Shown piece after piece: positions 1 to 9,126 of a stretch of DNA of 64,000 nt (positions are counted from its first letter, which is position 1; each line of letters starts with the position of its first letter). Both the position numbers and the translations under genes were made by a program. The stretch comes from JANMDU01 sp043777675 (lineage in GTDB: Bacteria; Pseudomonadota; Gammaproteobacteria; Burkholderiales; Burkholderiaceae_C): contig JAYWHR010000072.1 in the NCBI GenBank assembly GCA_043777675.1, positions 22,693 through 86,692 on the forward strand. Reading direction: 5' to 3'. Under the pieces are notes generated by a model. That model did no database searches, was not told the DNA's origin, and worked only from the letters and a program-made list of their open reading frames with translations.

Positions 1-45
1 TGGGCAGATTCTACGCCGGCTATATGGCTAAAAACCTTCAAAATA
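1..45 (+). repeat. Dispersed CATATTC-CCGGCTA repeat, copy 1 (edge, partial)
   Basis: ATTCTACGCCGGCTAT at 9-24 matches the core of the repeat family, followed by the usual A/T-rich tail. It lies in the amidase gene, opposite to the coding strand, and stays open. Confidence 0.55.
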
Positions 46-170
46 GGATCGAAATCTATGATCCGCTGCATCACGGCTTGATGTGCCTCAACAGGAGAAG
101 CTGTGCCGGCTCTAAACAATTCCAGCAATTCAGTGGCGGTGCAATCGGCCAGATCGTGAGGTGTATTCAT
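1..170 (-). CDS. Amidase, N-terminal part only (runs off the left edge)
   Basis: Reading the minus strand from an ATG at 170-168 gives an open frame of about 56 codons to the window edge. It starts MNTPHDLADCTATELLEL and continues with RAGTASPVEAHQAVMQRI. The pattern 'ELL..FR.G.ASPVEA..AV..RI..FDP.L' is the usual N-terminus of amidase-signature enzymes (GatA/AtzF type), which hydrolyse amides with a Ser-Ser-Lys triad. The triad itself would lie beyond the edge. The last visible codons (HIAGVESA) come from a copy of the dispersed repeat. A second, complete amidase lies at 10778-12220. The specific substrate cannot be told. Confidence 0.6.
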   Translation of the reverse strand, partial: MNTPHDLADCTATELLELFRAGTASPVEAHQAVMQRIIDFDPILKVFSHIAGVESA

Positions 171-295
171 CCGTATTCCTTTGGGCTCATTCGATGTGCT
201 TGCTCGCAGCTGACCCATCAGGCCAGTTGGCAGGCGGCATGTCGCGAGTCCAAAACAGGCTCACGCTTGCATCACATGATCCAGAGAATACAGCT

Positions 296-1063
296 TTATT
301 TCCTAGAAATGTCGAAGCTAAACGCCTGTTGCAACGGGTTGACTTCAGGCAGTATGTAAACAACAGCATTGGATCGAGCAAAGGTCGGCGAGACGACCGC
401 CTCATAGAACTGCGTGGGAATATTTACGCAGCCAAACGAGATACGATTGTCTCGCGCTGATGGCGTTGACAATCGTTCCAATCGGCGTTCTTTGGAAACT
501 TTGGCGCGAACGCGATGCATCGACACCGCCGCATCGTAGTCCACCCAAACTATATCTTCACCATCGAGATTTTGGCCACGCTCAGCAACGAATCGTCCAG
601 CAGGCGTGGTGCGCTCATGAGGACGTACTTGCTGCAGAGGGCGTGTACCTATGCCAGGCACACTGTCATCACCGCGTGCGGAACCAAGCAGAATGGCGCT
701 CTCGCCACGCAACATCCCGTTGACGGAGAAAACGTAAAGTCTGGCGAGTCTTTTATCGATGATAAAGAAGTCATGAACGCCTTGGTCGCGCGCACGAAGT
801 ATGCCGTTGGCCACCTGACGCACCTCCGGAGAAGGCTTTGAAATACCAAAATCAACAGCGCTTAAATAGGTGGGTAATTCAGAACTGATCGGATTGTTGG
901 TGTCAATGGGCGCAGGAAACTTGGATGAATCACTGCAAGCCCATTGCGATAAAGCCAAGCAACATAGCAACAAACCCGCCCACCCTCTAGGCAAAAGCTT
1001 GGAGGATGGGCGCGGGAATAAACCAGCAAGCTGAGGCGGGGAAGCCCCCATAGCCGCGGGCAT
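296..1063 (-). CDS. L,D-transpeptidase-like (YkuD-type) lipoprotein
   Basis: A 255-residue protein with a hydrophobic stretch at about 28-42 ending in a lipobox-like LSQWAC (Cys43), so probably an outer-membrane or periplasmic lipoprotein. The C-terminal half carries TTPAGRF (152-158), SMHRV with a candidate catalytic His (~183), and ISFGCVNIP with a candidate nucleophile Cys (~212). This is the His/Cys arrangement of YkuD L,D-transpeptidases, which cross-link peptidoglycan or attach proteins to it. The residue after the Cys-Val is Asn rather than the usual Arg, so activity is not certain. Starts at 1063 or 1051 are both possible; neither has a strong ribosome binding site. The neighbouring gene, 18 bp downstream on the other side of its start, is also envelope-directed. 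Confidence 0.65.
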   Translation of the reverse strand: MPAAMGASPPQLAGLFPRPSSKLLPRGWAGLLLCCLALSQWACSDSSKFPAPIDTNNPISSELPTYLSAVDFGISKPSPEVRQVANGILRARDQGVHDFFIIDKRLARLYVFSVNGMLRGESAILLGSARGDDSVPGIGTRPLQQVRPHERTTPAGRFVAERGQNLDGEDIVWVDYDAAVSMHRVRAKVSKERRLERLSTPSARDNRISFGCVNIPTQFYEAVVSPTFARSNAVVYILPEVNPLQQAFSFDISRK

Positions 1064-1081
1064 ACCTTAAAAACGCGTTGC

Positions 1082-1486
1082 TTAGTTACGGTCTGCGCGC
1101 GCTGTACGCGTGGTGCCTGTAGACCGTGAGCCGCCCGACATGCCAGATGTGCTGTTGGTCGTGTCACCAGACATGCCGGTTGTGCCCGAAGTGCCTGAAC
1201 GGCCTGGGGTACCCGATGAACCTGACATTCCGCTCGAACCAGACGTACCAGACGTGCCAGACGTACCGCTTGAGGTAGACGTTCCAGAACCACTGGAGCC
1301 GGTCGAACCTAACGTGCTCGTGCCGCTTGATCCGGACGAACTGGGCATGCTCGTTGAACCCGGCGTAGCTGTCGAGCTTCCATCCGCATTGCGGTTAGTG
1401 GTGCTGGTCTGAGCGTAAGCCAGACCGACGGTGCCTGCTATAGCTAATGCCGCAGCTGCGGTAGTGAGAAGATTTTTAACTTTCAT
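1082..1486 (-). CDS. Secreted Ser/Gly/Thr-rich low-complexity protein
   Basis: 134 residues. A clear Sec signal peptide (MKVKNLLTTAAAALAIAG, cleavage after AYA or AQT near residue 25) is followed by about 100 residues made almost only of Ser, Gly and Thr, with Met, Pro and Asn, in degenerate SGTSGTSG and SGMSGSSG repeats. The tail is more basic (TARADRN). CGGAG lies 8 bases before the ATG, which supports the start. No domain is recognisable. It may be a flexible envelope or extracellular spacer protein. The repeats make the reverse strand look like a long Pro/Asp/Val ORF, which is an artefact. Confidence 0.7.
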   Translation of the reverse strand: MKVKNLLTTAAAALAIAGTVGLAYAQTSTTNRNADGSSTATPGSTSMPSSSGSSGTSTLGSTGSSGSGTSTSSGTSGTSGTSGSSGMSGSSGTPGRSGTSGTTGMSGDTTNSTSGMSGGSRSTGTTRTARADRN

Positions 1487-1667
1487 GGTGTAACTCCGGA
1501 TCTAAAAAATGAAAAAAGTAATGCAATCAACCAAATCGTTTGGTTAAACCGACTGTAAATTTTTCCGTTATTGATCAACATCAGCCGATATCGCGGCACG
1601 TTGTAGGAATTGCACTCAAATACGAAGCATTTGGTGAGTGCATATTTCAATCATTACAAACAGCTCA

Positions 1668-3041
1668 TCACTGGACAGTAATAGATTCGAGCTGCCTAGC
1701 CCATTGAGCCAATGCATAAAGTACCAAACCCAGCAAGAGAAATGCGCCGCCATAAAGCCATACCTGTGATTTCAATTGCATCAAAAGCAGCAAGCACGAG
1801 CCGATGCCCAAGACAGGCATCAACGTCCATACGCGGAAGTGCGGATGCGATGGGGTATCGCGACGCAGTACAAGCACCGCCAAGTTCGTGCTGATAAACA
1901 CGATTAACAATAACAAAACGACAGTCTCCGCCAACGACTGCAAGTTGCCTATAGCAATCAATCCCATGGCAGCGGCAGTTGTCACACCAATCGCTATCCA
2001 AGGCGTACGACGATTTGGCAGCAACCTGCTCAAAACTCGCGGCAACAGACCTTGTTCAGCCATACCAAAGGTGACGCGGCTTGCCATGATCATCGTGAGC
2101 AATGTGCCGTTCGCTACTGCCACCAATGCAATTAGACTGAATCCCCACGCCGGGAAATTCATGCCACTGGCCTGCACAACGGCCAATAGTGGCCCAGTAG
2201 ATGCAGCGAGTTGTTCGGCAGGCAAAGCGATGCCGCTGGCCAAGCCAACCATCACATACATGACGCCGGCAACAATTAATGCACCAAACAATGCGGCAGG
2301 ATAAACCTTATGCGGTTCGCGAATTTCTTCAGCCACGTTGGCAGATGTTTCGAAGCCAACGAAAGCGTAGTACGCAATGATAGCTGCAGCTAAGGTCGCC
2401 GTGCCCGGCTGAGCGCCGGCAGGAAATTTCATCACCCGCGCGGCATCACCGCTGCCGCTCGTCCAAACCATGGCTCCGGCCACAATAACAATCACCAGAC
2501 CCGTGACTTCAATGACAGTCATCACCATATTGCTTTTGACAGATTCACTGATACCGCGTGCATTCAGCGCTGCGACAAGAAGTAGAAAGACCATTGCCGC
2601 AGGCGCTTGGGGCACGTTCACAAATGTGGCCAGATAATCGCCCGCAAATGCCAGCGACAGACCTGCGGCACTCGTTATACCTGCCGCCAACATGGCAAAG
2701 CCCACGAGAAACGAAATGAGCGGCTGGCGATAAGCACGCTCAGCAAACACCGCCGCGCCGCCGGCCTTGGGATACTTGGTCACCAGCTCTGCATATGAGC
2801 CTGCTGTGAGCAGCGCCAACAGCAATGCCAGTAGCAAGGGAGCCCACAAAGCACCGCCGACGATCCCCGCCAACACCCCCATGAGTGCATAAATACCCGC
2901 ACCCAATACGTCGCCCAGAATGAAAAGGAAAAGCAGCGAGCCCGTGATATTGCGGCGTAGCCCGGTCTCTGATGATGTCGTACCAACAGCATTTTTAAAC
3001 GTAGCGCTGCTTTGCGCAGCAGGTAAGTGAAGACGAGTCAT
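1668..3041 (-). CDS. APC-family amino acid permease
   Basis: 457 residues with about twelve hydrophobic segments and a hydrophilic N-terminal tail of ~30 residues. The first membrane segment contains GDVLGAGIYALMG (TM1, broken-helix substrate site), followed by KYPKAGGAAVFAERAY, and AFVGFETSANVAEE in TM6, all typical of the amino acid-polyamine-organocation superfamily. It would import an amino acid or related amine across the inner membrane. The substrate cannot be inferred from sequence. It is a single gene, 75 bp downstream of the hydrolase gene on the same strand. Confidence 0.85.
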   Translation of the reverse strand: MTRLHLPAAQSSATFKNAVGTTSSETGLRRNITGSLLFLFILGDVLGAGIYALMGVLAGIVGGALWAPLLLALLLALLTAGSYAELVTKYPKAGGAAVFAERAYRQPLISFLVGFAMLAAGITSAAGLSLAFAGDYLATFVNVPQAPAAMVFLLLVAALNARGISESVKSNMVMTVIEVTGLVIVIVAGAMVWTSGSGDAARVMKFPAGAQPGTATLAAAIIAYYAFVGFETSANVAEEIREPHKVYPAALFGALIVAGVMYVMVGLASGIALPAEQLAASTGPLLAVVQASGMNFPAWGFSLIALVAVANGTLLTMIMASRVTFGMAEQGLLPRVLSRLLPNRRTPWIAIGVTTAAAMGLIAIGNLQSLAETVVLLLLIVFISTNLAVLVLRRDTPSHPHFRVWTLMPVLGIGSCLLLLMQLKSQVWLYGGAFLLLGLVLYALAQWARQLESITVQ

Positions 3042-3116
3042 GAAGCAGCTCCATGCAAAAATTGAGAATGTGGAGTTAAACTTGCCCCGATTCCACGGAT
3101 GGTTGAGAAGTCTTAC

Positions 3117-3875
3117 TTACTCAGGCACGTAAGGTCGCCATTGCCCAGGTGCTTGAGCTAAGCGGTCTTTGAGTATGCGTAGCACGGCTGGATTCCAAGC
3201 CATGCCCATGTGACTGCCATGAACTTCAATGTCTTCGACGCGAATCGATGCCTTCTCGTGCAGGCAGCTTTGCCAAGCCACCACGCCATCAGTTCGGCTA
3301 TAAATAGACGTGGTGGGAGCGGGCGGAGCTGTGCGCAGCCGTTTGGCGAATGATGTGCTCAGAGCGGGCGATGAATTCGTCAGCAACTTGTAGAGCCAAC
3401 CGACATGGGTGTGGTCTGAGTCAGCATTAAACGGCGTACCAAGCGTGATCACCTGGCGCATTCGAGCTGGAATCAACTTGGCAACTTCACGTGCATACAA
3501 TCCTCCCAGGCTCCAGCCAATCAATGTCGCCTGCTTGTTTTTTCCAGCTAACAAAGCGCTAACGTCTTGAGCAAGCCCGTCAAGCCATGCGTTAACGTCG
3601 CCTTGCGGCCCCGTATTGAAGCCACGCCCCCAATCGACAGCGTGGTATCCAAGAGATTCGCAATATTGACGCAGCGGCGCAACTGATCTTCCACTGGCCC
3701 CCATGCCGGGAAAGATCACCACAGTATGGTCATCGCCTCGTGCGGCTGGCTCAACAGCTGTGAGTTTGTGGGCAACGTATTCATACGCGGCTCGCCAAGG
3801 CTCTGCTCCGAGCAATGAAACAGAAGGGCGGGTCGGGTAACTGCGTTCGAGAGGTATAGTGAAAGTGGGCTGCAT
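3117..3875 (-). CDS. Alpha/beta hydrolase (lipase/esterase-like)
   Basis: 252 residues. IGWSLGG at about 119-125 is the nucleophile elbow (Ser122), preceded by VVIFPGMGASG (oxyanion-hole region). An Asp around SRTDGVV (~196) and a His in VHGSHMGMAW (~220) fit the remaining triad positions. LYAREVAKLIPARMRQVITLGTPF after the elbow resembles the lipase/PGAP1-like subgroup that acts on acyl esters. No signal peptide is visible, so it is likely cytoplasmic. The true substrate is unknown. It may be transcribed with the permease gene downstream. Confidence 0.75.
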   Translation of the reverse strand: MQPTFTIPLERSYPTRPSVSLLGAEPWRAAYEYVAHKLTAVEPAARGDDHTVVIFPGMGASGRSVAPLRQYCESLGYHAVDWGRGFNTGPQGDVNAWLDGLAQDVSALLAGKNKQATLIGWSLGGLYAREVAKLIPARMRQVITLGTPFNADSDHTHVGWLYKLLTNSSPALSTSFAKRLRTAPPAPTTSIYSRTDGVVAWQSCLHEKASIRVEDIEVHGSHMGMAWNPAVLRILKDRLAQAPGQWRPYVPE

Positions 3876-3991
3876 GGAAAGGTCTACAAGTGCAAAGGTT
3901 TAGACCGTTGAGTGTCCAACATCACTTGCCTATTGCCTATCCGAATTTCGCTCAACGCAAAGTAGGACATCAGCCCAATAAGCGCAAGCCG

Positions 3992-5551
3992 CTACGCAGG
4001 CAATCTAGGTGAAATAGATGGCGAGAGTTTTTTCCAAGGTAAATCTCCAGCATCGGCTGCCATCGGCCCCGCCGCTTTTGCAACGATCACATCACGCAGC
4101 GCATCGGCGACCAGCGGCGTGAAATCAGCGCGGAAATGGTTCGAGCTTTTCACCACAATGATCTTCATCTCTTCCGCGTTGATGCCCACCATACGCAGCA
4201 GCTCACGATCCAAGAGCTGCGCTTTACCACTGACCACAGCCACGCGAATACCTTCAATGTTCAACGCACAGCTCTTGCCCAAATGCGCTGTCACACCCGT
4301 CATCATCGGGCCTTTGTAGGTGCATACGCCATCACTTATTTGCTCCACCGTGAATTCGCCGTGCACGGGAGGATCACTCAATTGTCCGGTAAACGTAGGA
4401 ACAGCTTTGCCGAGTGTCAATTCAATCACTCTGTTTTTGATAGCATCTTGCGCATATTCCATGCCGGCTATAGGCTGTTTTTCTACTAAAACATGTACTT
4501 TTTCTGCAGATAGGGGGTCATACAGCATGCCCAGCGCCACACGATTCGGGAAGCGTTTGCCTGCGCCTTGGCGTATCAGCTCATGCAACACGCCAGTGGT
4601 GTTGCTGTCGCCGCCCGCGCCGGGGTTGTCTTGCGTATCTGCGATGATGATCGGCCTGTCGGATTGTTCGGCGCGTTGGATGGCGAGCGCCACAGCCTCA
4701 GCCACCGGCAAGACACCCGGATCCCACTGCCGGGGCTCCGAGGCGCTCGCGAACAATTGTTGCACTGCCAGCTCAGAGCGCTCACCATAGCCCCAAATCA
4801 TCGGCGCGCATTCCGCAAAATCCGCTGCCGGAAAGCCCATACAAAAGCTCATCATTACATCATGCGCCGTATCGCTCGCAATCAATTCGTCATACAGCCG
4901 CTTGGCTGGTTGCATCCAGGTGCTCTGCGCATTCAAAGGGATCATGTAGGCAAAGCGTTGGTAGCTGATCTTCTCTTTGCGCCCGAGCTTGATGCGCCGC
5001 TCAAGGAGCTTGGCCGCGAGCCGCCCCGTATCAGCCATGTCAATGTGCGGATACGTGCGATAGCTCACCAGTGCGTCGGCCACTTGCAGCATGCGATGCG
5101 TCACATTCGCATGTAAATCCAAGCTGCCCACAATTGGCACGCTCTCGCCGACGATGGCGCGAATGCGCGCGATCAGTTCGCCTTCGGAATCGTCCGCATT
5201 TTGCGCAACGGCTGCACCATGCAGATCGAGATACACAGCATCAATGCCTTGCTTCACAGCTTCGCGTAAATCCTCACAAATATCACCACAAATCTTCTCG
5301 AAAGCTTCTGTCGTCACGTAGCTCGAAGGCGTGGCACCTGCCCACACAGAAGGCACAAGCTGCCAGCCCTTGGCCAGCGCCGCTTGAATAAAACCGCCCA
5401 CAGGGATATTGATGTCTTTGAACGTATCCACCAATTTTTGTCCACGTCGATACGCCGGAAATGTATGCCCCGCATTGAAAGCATCCCAATCGGCCAGCGT
5501 AGGCGCAAAGGTATTCGTTTCGTGTTGGTAGCCGGCAATAAAGATGCGCAT
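3992..5551 (-). CDS. M81-family metallopeptidase (MlrC-like)
   Basis: 519 residues. The N-terminus MRIFIAGYQHETNTFAP and the HETNTF motif are diagnostic of the MlrC/M81 family, named for a microcystin-degradation metallopeptidase. Other conserved stretches are DLHGAAV and SLDLHANVT (metal-binding DLH motifs) and NPGAGGDSNTTGVLHEL. It should hydrolyse small or cyclic peptides or related amides in the cytoplasm. Its ATG directly follows the stop codon of the upstream dipeptide-transporter ATPase gene (no gap), so it is the last gene of that operon and probably processes the imported substrate. Residues in EKQPIAGMEYAQDAIKNRV (about 356-373) come from an inserted dispersed repeat read on its reverse strand. 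Confidence 0.85.
   Translation of the reverse strand: MRIFIAGYQHETNTFAPTLADWDAFNAGHTFPAYRRGQKLVDTFKDINIPVGGFIQAALAKGWQLVPSVWAGATPSSYVTTEAFEKICGDICEDLREAVKQGIDAVYLDLHGAAVAQNADDSEGELIARIRAIVGESVPIVGSLDLHANVTHRMLQVADALVSYRTYPHIDMADTGRLAAKLLERRIKLGRKEKISYQRFAYMIPLNAQSTWMQPAKRLYDELIASDTAHDVMMSFCMGFPAADFAECAPMIWGYGERSELAVQQLFASASEPRQWDPGVLPVAEAVALAIQRAEQSDRPIIIADTQDNPGAGGDSNTTGVLHELIRQGAGKRFPNRVALGMLYDPLSAEKVHVLVEKQPIAGMEYAQDAIKNRVIELTLGKAVPTFTGQLSDPPVHGEFTVEQISDGVCTYKGPMMTGVTAHLGKSCALNIEGIRVAVVSGKAQLLDRELLRMVGINAEEMKIIVVKSSNHFRADFTPLVADALRDVIVAKAAGPMAADAGDLPWKKLSPSISPRLPA
4434..4490 (+). repeat. Dispersed repeat, copy 2 (inside mlrC-like gene, antisense)
   Basis: GATAGCATCTTGCGCATATT followed by CCATGCCGGCTATAGGC and a T-rich tail is one of the best-preserved copies. 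It lies opposite to the coding strand and encodes IAGMEYAQDAI without interrupting the frame. Confidence 0.8.
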
Positions 5552-7141
5552 TTAGATATTCTTGGGGGCAGCGTCAAACAAGCGCTTGGTGTAATCCTGC
5601 TGTGGATTCGCATAGAGCGTAGCCGTCTTGCCTTGCTCAACGATCTTGCCTTGGTGCATCACGATCACGCGGTCGCAGAGTTGAGCAGCCACGCGCAGAT
5701 CATGCGTAATGAAAAGCAGACCCAAGCCGAGCTCGGCTTGAACTTCTCGCAGCAATTGCAAAATCTGAGCCTGCACGCTGACATCCAGCGCGCTCACCGC
5801 TTCATCAGCCACCAGCACCTGCGGCTTGCACATGAGGGCGCGGGCAATCGCCAAACGCTGGCGTTGGCCGCCGGAGAATTGGCTGGGGTAGCGCTGCGCA
5901 GCTTCTGGGGGGAGCTTGACTTTTTGCAAGATTTGGGTGGTAGCCGCTGCTGCGTCTGCGCGAGATGCTCCGAAATTCATAGCGCCTTCGCAGAGCGAAT
6001 CGATAATTTTGAGGCGTGGATTGAGTGAGCGATTTGGATCTTGGAAGACGACTTGAATGTGGTTACGCAGTGGGCGAAGGTGGCTTTCTTTAAAAGCGGC
6101 AATACTGTTAGCGCCCCAAAAGATTTCGCCCACTGTGGGATCAATCAAGCGCATGATGCATCGCGCAAGCGTGGATTTACCGCTGCCCGATTCACCCACA
6201 ATGCCAATCGTCTCACCAGCTCGCAATTCGAGCGCGGCATCTTGCAAAGCTTGCGTGTGGCGAGCGCGGCCTAGCCAATCTCGGCTAATGTATGTTTTGC
6301 CGACGCGATCTGCTTTCAGCAAAGGTTCACCCACTGCATCAGGCTTGGGCGGCGGAGGCTGCATGCTGGGCACAGCAGCAAGCAGCATTTGCGTATAAGC
6401 CTTCTGTGGATTTTTGAGCACTTGATCTGCCTTGCCCAACTCCACAGCCTGGCCTTGATTCATCACGAGCACATCATCGGCAATCTCGGCCACGACACCC
6501 ATGTCGTGCGTGATGAAGAGCACGGCGCAGCCTTGTTCTTTTTGAAGCTCGTCAATCAGGCGCAGAATTTCTTTTTGTGTGGTTACATCCAGCGCTGTGG
6601 TGGGCTCATCGCAAATAAGTAGCGCTGGCTTCAAGATGCAGGCCATGGCAATCACAATACGCTGCCTCTGACCGCCGGAGAGCTGATGCGGATAGCTGCG
6701 CATCATGCGCTGCGGCTCGGGCAGCTTCACGCGCTCTAGGATTTTTAAAACTTCCTCTGTGCGCTTGGTCTTGCTCCAATCGGTGTGTGTTTTGAGCAGC
6801 TCGTCAATCTGATCGCCGCAGCGCATCACAGGATTGAGCGCCGTCATCGGCTCTTGAAAGACCATACCCATCGCTTTGCCGCGCAAGCTGCGTAGTTTCA
6901 GCGCGGAGGCTGTCAGGAGATTTTCCCCATTCAGCGTGATCGCGCCACTTTGCACTTTCAGCTCTTTAGCAAGCAAGCCCATCACGGCCGTGGCCATGAC
7001 GGATTTTCCCGAGCCGGATTCGCCGACGACGCAAAGCGTTTTGCCGGCTTCTATGCTTAAAGAAATATTCTCAATCGCATGCGGGCGATCCGCGCCTAGC
7101 GGTAGGGCGACATGAAGATTTTGAATGGCGAGTACTTGCAT
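5552..7141 (-). CDS. Dipeptide/oligopeptide ABC transporter, fused double ATPase
   Basis: 529 residues with two complete nucleotide-binding domains. Domain 1 has GESGSGKSVMATAVMGLL near residue 38, LSGGQRQRIVIAMA and LLICDEPTTALDV. Domain 2 has GESGSGKSTLARCIMRLI near residue 315, FSGGQRQRLAIARAL and LVADEAVSALDV. This is a DppD-DppF (GsiA/YliA-like) fusion that drives peptide uptake through the two permeases encoded upstream. It is separated from dppC by 140 bp containing a long hairpin repeat, and abuts the M81 peptidase gene directly. Substrate: small peptides, or possibly another amide, as the peptidase and amidase neighbours suggest. Confidence 0.92.
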   Translation of the reverse strand: MQVLAIQNLHVALPLGADRPHAIENISLSIEAGKTLCVVGESGSGKSVMATAVMGLLAKELKVQSGAITLNGENLLTASALKLRSLRGKAMGMVFQEPMTALNPVMRCGDQIDELLKTHTDWSKTKRTEEVLKILERVKLPEPQRMMRSYPHQLSGGQRQRIVIAMACILKPALLICDEPTTALDVTTQKEILRLIDELQKEQGCAVLFITHDMGVVAEIADDVLVMNQGQAVELGKADQVLKNPQKAYTQMLLAAVPSMQPPPPKPDAVGEPLLKADRVGKTYISRDWLGRARHTQALQDAALELRAGETIGIVGESGSGKSTLARCIMRLIDPTVGEIFWGANSIAAFKESHLRPLRNHIQVVFQDPNRSLNPRLKIIDSLCEGAMNFGASRADAAAATTQILQKVKLPPEAAQRYPSQFSGGQRQRLAIARALMCKPQVLVADEAVSALDVSVQAQILQLLREVQAELGLGLLFITHDLRVAAQLCDRVIVMHQGKIVEQGKTATLYANPQQDYTKRLFDAAPKNI

Positions 7142-7161
7142 GGCAGGCGAGCATTAAACAG

Positions 7162-7266
7162 CCGGACGCAGAAGACGTAAAGGTTGCGCAGAGTACGCAG
7201 AAAAGAAAAACGCCTTTTGGTATTTCTTTTGCGTCTTTTGCGCAACCTTTGCGTCTTCTGCGTGCG
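7162..7266. repeat. Long inverted repeat (hairpin family), copy 1
   Basis: The left arm GGACGCAGAAGACGTAAAGG and continuation is matched by CCTTTGCGTCTTCTGCGT and preceding bases in the right arm, with an A/T-rich loop containing TTTTGGTATTTC. The arms are about 40-45 nt. It lies inside the transporter operon between dppC-like and the ATPase gene, so it would be transcribed as a long mRNA hairpin. Confidence 0.85.
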
Positions 7267-7281
7267 GTAGTTGCATTTTCT

Positions 7282-8175
7282 TCATCTCTTAGCAAACTTC
7301 GGATCAAGCACGTCGCGCAAACCATCGCCCAGCAGATTGATCGCAAGCACAGTAGGCACGAGAAACATTGCAGGGAAGAGCACGTTGCCGGGATATTGGG
7401 TGAACTGCACTCTGCCTTCAGCCATGATGTTGCCCCAGGTGGGAATGTCGGATGGCAGGCCGAGGCCTAAGAAGCTGAGGACGGCCTCAGTCAACACAGC
7501 ACTGGCCGCCACAAAAGTGCCTTGCACAATCATCGGTGCGAGCGCGTTGGGCAAAATATGGCGCAGCAAAATGGTGGGCGTGGGCGTGGCCAGCGCTTTG
7601 GCAGCTTCTACAAAAGGCTCTTCGCGGAGCGTGAGCACGAGCGAGCGCACGAGGCGCGTGACGCGCGGGATTTCTGGAATCGCAATCGCCACCACAACAG
7701 TCCACACTTGTGCGCCGAGGGCCGCGACTAACGCAATCGCCAGCAAGATCGATGGTATCGCCATGAGGCCATCCATGAACCGCATGAGAATCGCATCCAC
7801 CAGCCGGAAGTAGCCCGCCAGCATACCGAGCAACGCGCCAATGCTGATCGCTACAAGTGCGGTAGAAAAGCCTACAAGTAAAGACACACGCGTACCATAG
7901 AGCACACGGCTGTAAATATCGCGGCCAAAGCTATCAGCACCAAACCAAAAGTTGTGCATCGGCGTGCTGCCGTCTGCCAGCGTAAAAGCAGCGAGGGCGC
8001 CAGCGGCGGTGTTGATATGCGCAGAATCCATGGCGGAGGGATCGAGCGTGCCGAGATAGGGTGCAAACAGCGCGACAAAAAACAAGATACCGAGTACGAT
8101 CAGGCCGAAGCGCATGGCGGAATTTTTTGCCAGCTGCTGCCAGACTGAATGGCTTGTTGATGTGGGTGCGTTCAT
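7282..8175 (-). CDS. Peptide ABC transporter permease (DppC type)
   Basis: 297 residues with about six membrane segments. A cytoplasmic N-terminus leads to a TM at ~24-42 (FGLIVLGILFFVALFAPYL). The EAA loop reads EEPFVEAAKALATPTPTILLRHILPN, the coupling helix for the ATPase, and the end is ...LGDGLRDVLDPK, characteristic of DppC/OppC. The start overlaps the stop of the dppB-like gene as ATGA, so translation is coupled. Confidence 0.9.
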   Translation of the reverse strand: MNAPTSTSHSVWQQLAKNSAMRFGLIVLGILFFVALFAPYLGTLDPSAMDSAHINTAAGALAAFTLADGSTPMHNFWFGADSFGRDIYSRVLYGTRVSLLVGFSTALVAISIGALLGMLAGYFRLVDAILMRFMDGLMAIPSILLAIALVAALGAQVWTVVVAIAIPEIPRVTRLVRSLVLTLREEPFVEAAKALATPTPTILLRHILPNALAPMIVQGTFVAASAVLTEAVLSFLGLGLPSDIPTWGNIMAEGRVQFTQYPGNVLFPAMFLVPTVLAINLLGDGLRDVLDPKFAKR

Positions 8176-9116
8176 CAGTATCTGATCCTCGGATCGAGAA
8201 ACAAGTAGCTCACATCCACCAGTAAATTGATCAGCACATAGCTCACGCTGAACAGCAGCACCAACCCTTGAATCACCGGAAAATCACGGTTGAGCACGGC
8301 ATCTACCGTGAGTGAGCCTAGGCCGGGAATCGCATAAACCGTCTCCGTGACCACCACGCCGCCAATCAGGAGCGCTACGCCAATGCCCACCATTGTGGCC
8401 ACCGGCACAGCCGCATTGGCCAGCGCGTGTCGCAGTAATACTGCGCTCTCGCGAATGCCTTTGGCGCGAGCAGTGCGGATGTAGTCCTCTGTCAAAGCCT
8501 CACTCACGCTCGCGCGCGTGACCCGAGCAATCAATGCGACGTAAATGGTAGACAGCGTGATCCAAGGCAAGATCAACTGCATGATCCAAGGCACAAAGCC
8601 TTCAGCGATGCGCTTGTAGCCCTGCACGGGAAACCAATTGAGCTTGATGGCGAAGAGCCATATCAGGCAATAGCCGACTACGAAAATCGGCACTGAAAAG
8701 CCTGCGACTGAGAACATCGACAGCAAGCGATCGAGCCAACCACCCATGCGCCAAGCGGCAATCGTGCCCAGAGGAATCGCTACGAAAATCGCAATGGTGA
8801 TCGTGCCCACAGCGAGCGATAAAGTTGGCTCAATGCGCTGCATCATCAGTTGCGTCACAGGTTTGTTCAAATAATAGGAATAACCGAAATCGCCCTGCAG
8901 CAGATTACCCACCCAGATACCAAACTGCACGAGCAGCGGCTTTGTTAAACCGAGCTGCTCGCGGATGCGCTCAATCTCATCATTGGTCGCGCTGTTGCCG
9001 GCAATCACAGCCGCAGGATCGCCAGGCGTAAGCCGCAAGATCAAGAAGACGACGACAGCCACCACCATCAACACGGGGATGATGGCCAGAAGGCGCTGGA
9101 GGAGGAAACGCAGCAT
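8175..9116 (-). CDS. Peptide ABC transporter permease (DppB type)
   Basis: 313 residues. The N-terminus MLRFLLQRLLAIIPVLMVVA, the RLTPGDPA motif near 30 and GDFGYSYYLNKPV are hallmarks of DppB/OppB. The EAA loop is DYIRTARAKGIRESAVLLRH. Six membrane segments are expected. It forms the transmembrane channel with the DppC-type subunit. The gene lies 10 bp after the substrate-binding protein gene and overlaps the next gene by one base. Confidence 0.92.
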   Translation of the reverse strand: MLRFLLQRLLAIIPVLMVVAVVVFLILRLTPGDPAAVIAGNSATNDEIERIREQLGLTKPLLVQFGIWVGNLLQGDFGYSYYLNKPVTQLMMQRIEPTLSLAVGTITIAIFVAIPLGTIAAWRMGGWLDRLLSMFSVAGFSVPIFVVGYCLIWLFAIKLNWFPVQGYKRIAEGFVPWIMQLILPWITLSTIYVALIARVTRASVSEALTEDYIRTARAKGIRESAVLLRHALANAAVPVATMVGIGVALLIGGVVVTETVYAIPGLGSLTVDAVLNRDFPVIQGLVLLFSVSYVLINLLVDVSYLFLDPRIRY

Positions 9117-9126
9117 TCGGGATGCT

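Noticed and set aside
1110..1412. Plus-strand ORF rich in Pro, Val, Asp and Glu
   Set aside because: It is the mirror of the Ser/Gly/Thr codon repeats of the minus-strand secreted protein and has no start signal.
2262..2290. ATGACGCCGGCAACAATTAA in the permease gene as a repeat copy
   Set aside because: It encodes normal membrane-segment residues (LIVAGVMYVM) and has no arms or tail.
4320..5391. Several 100-180-residue plus-strand ORFs opposite the mlrC-like gene
   Set aside because: They are shadows of a well-supported conserved minus-strand gene.
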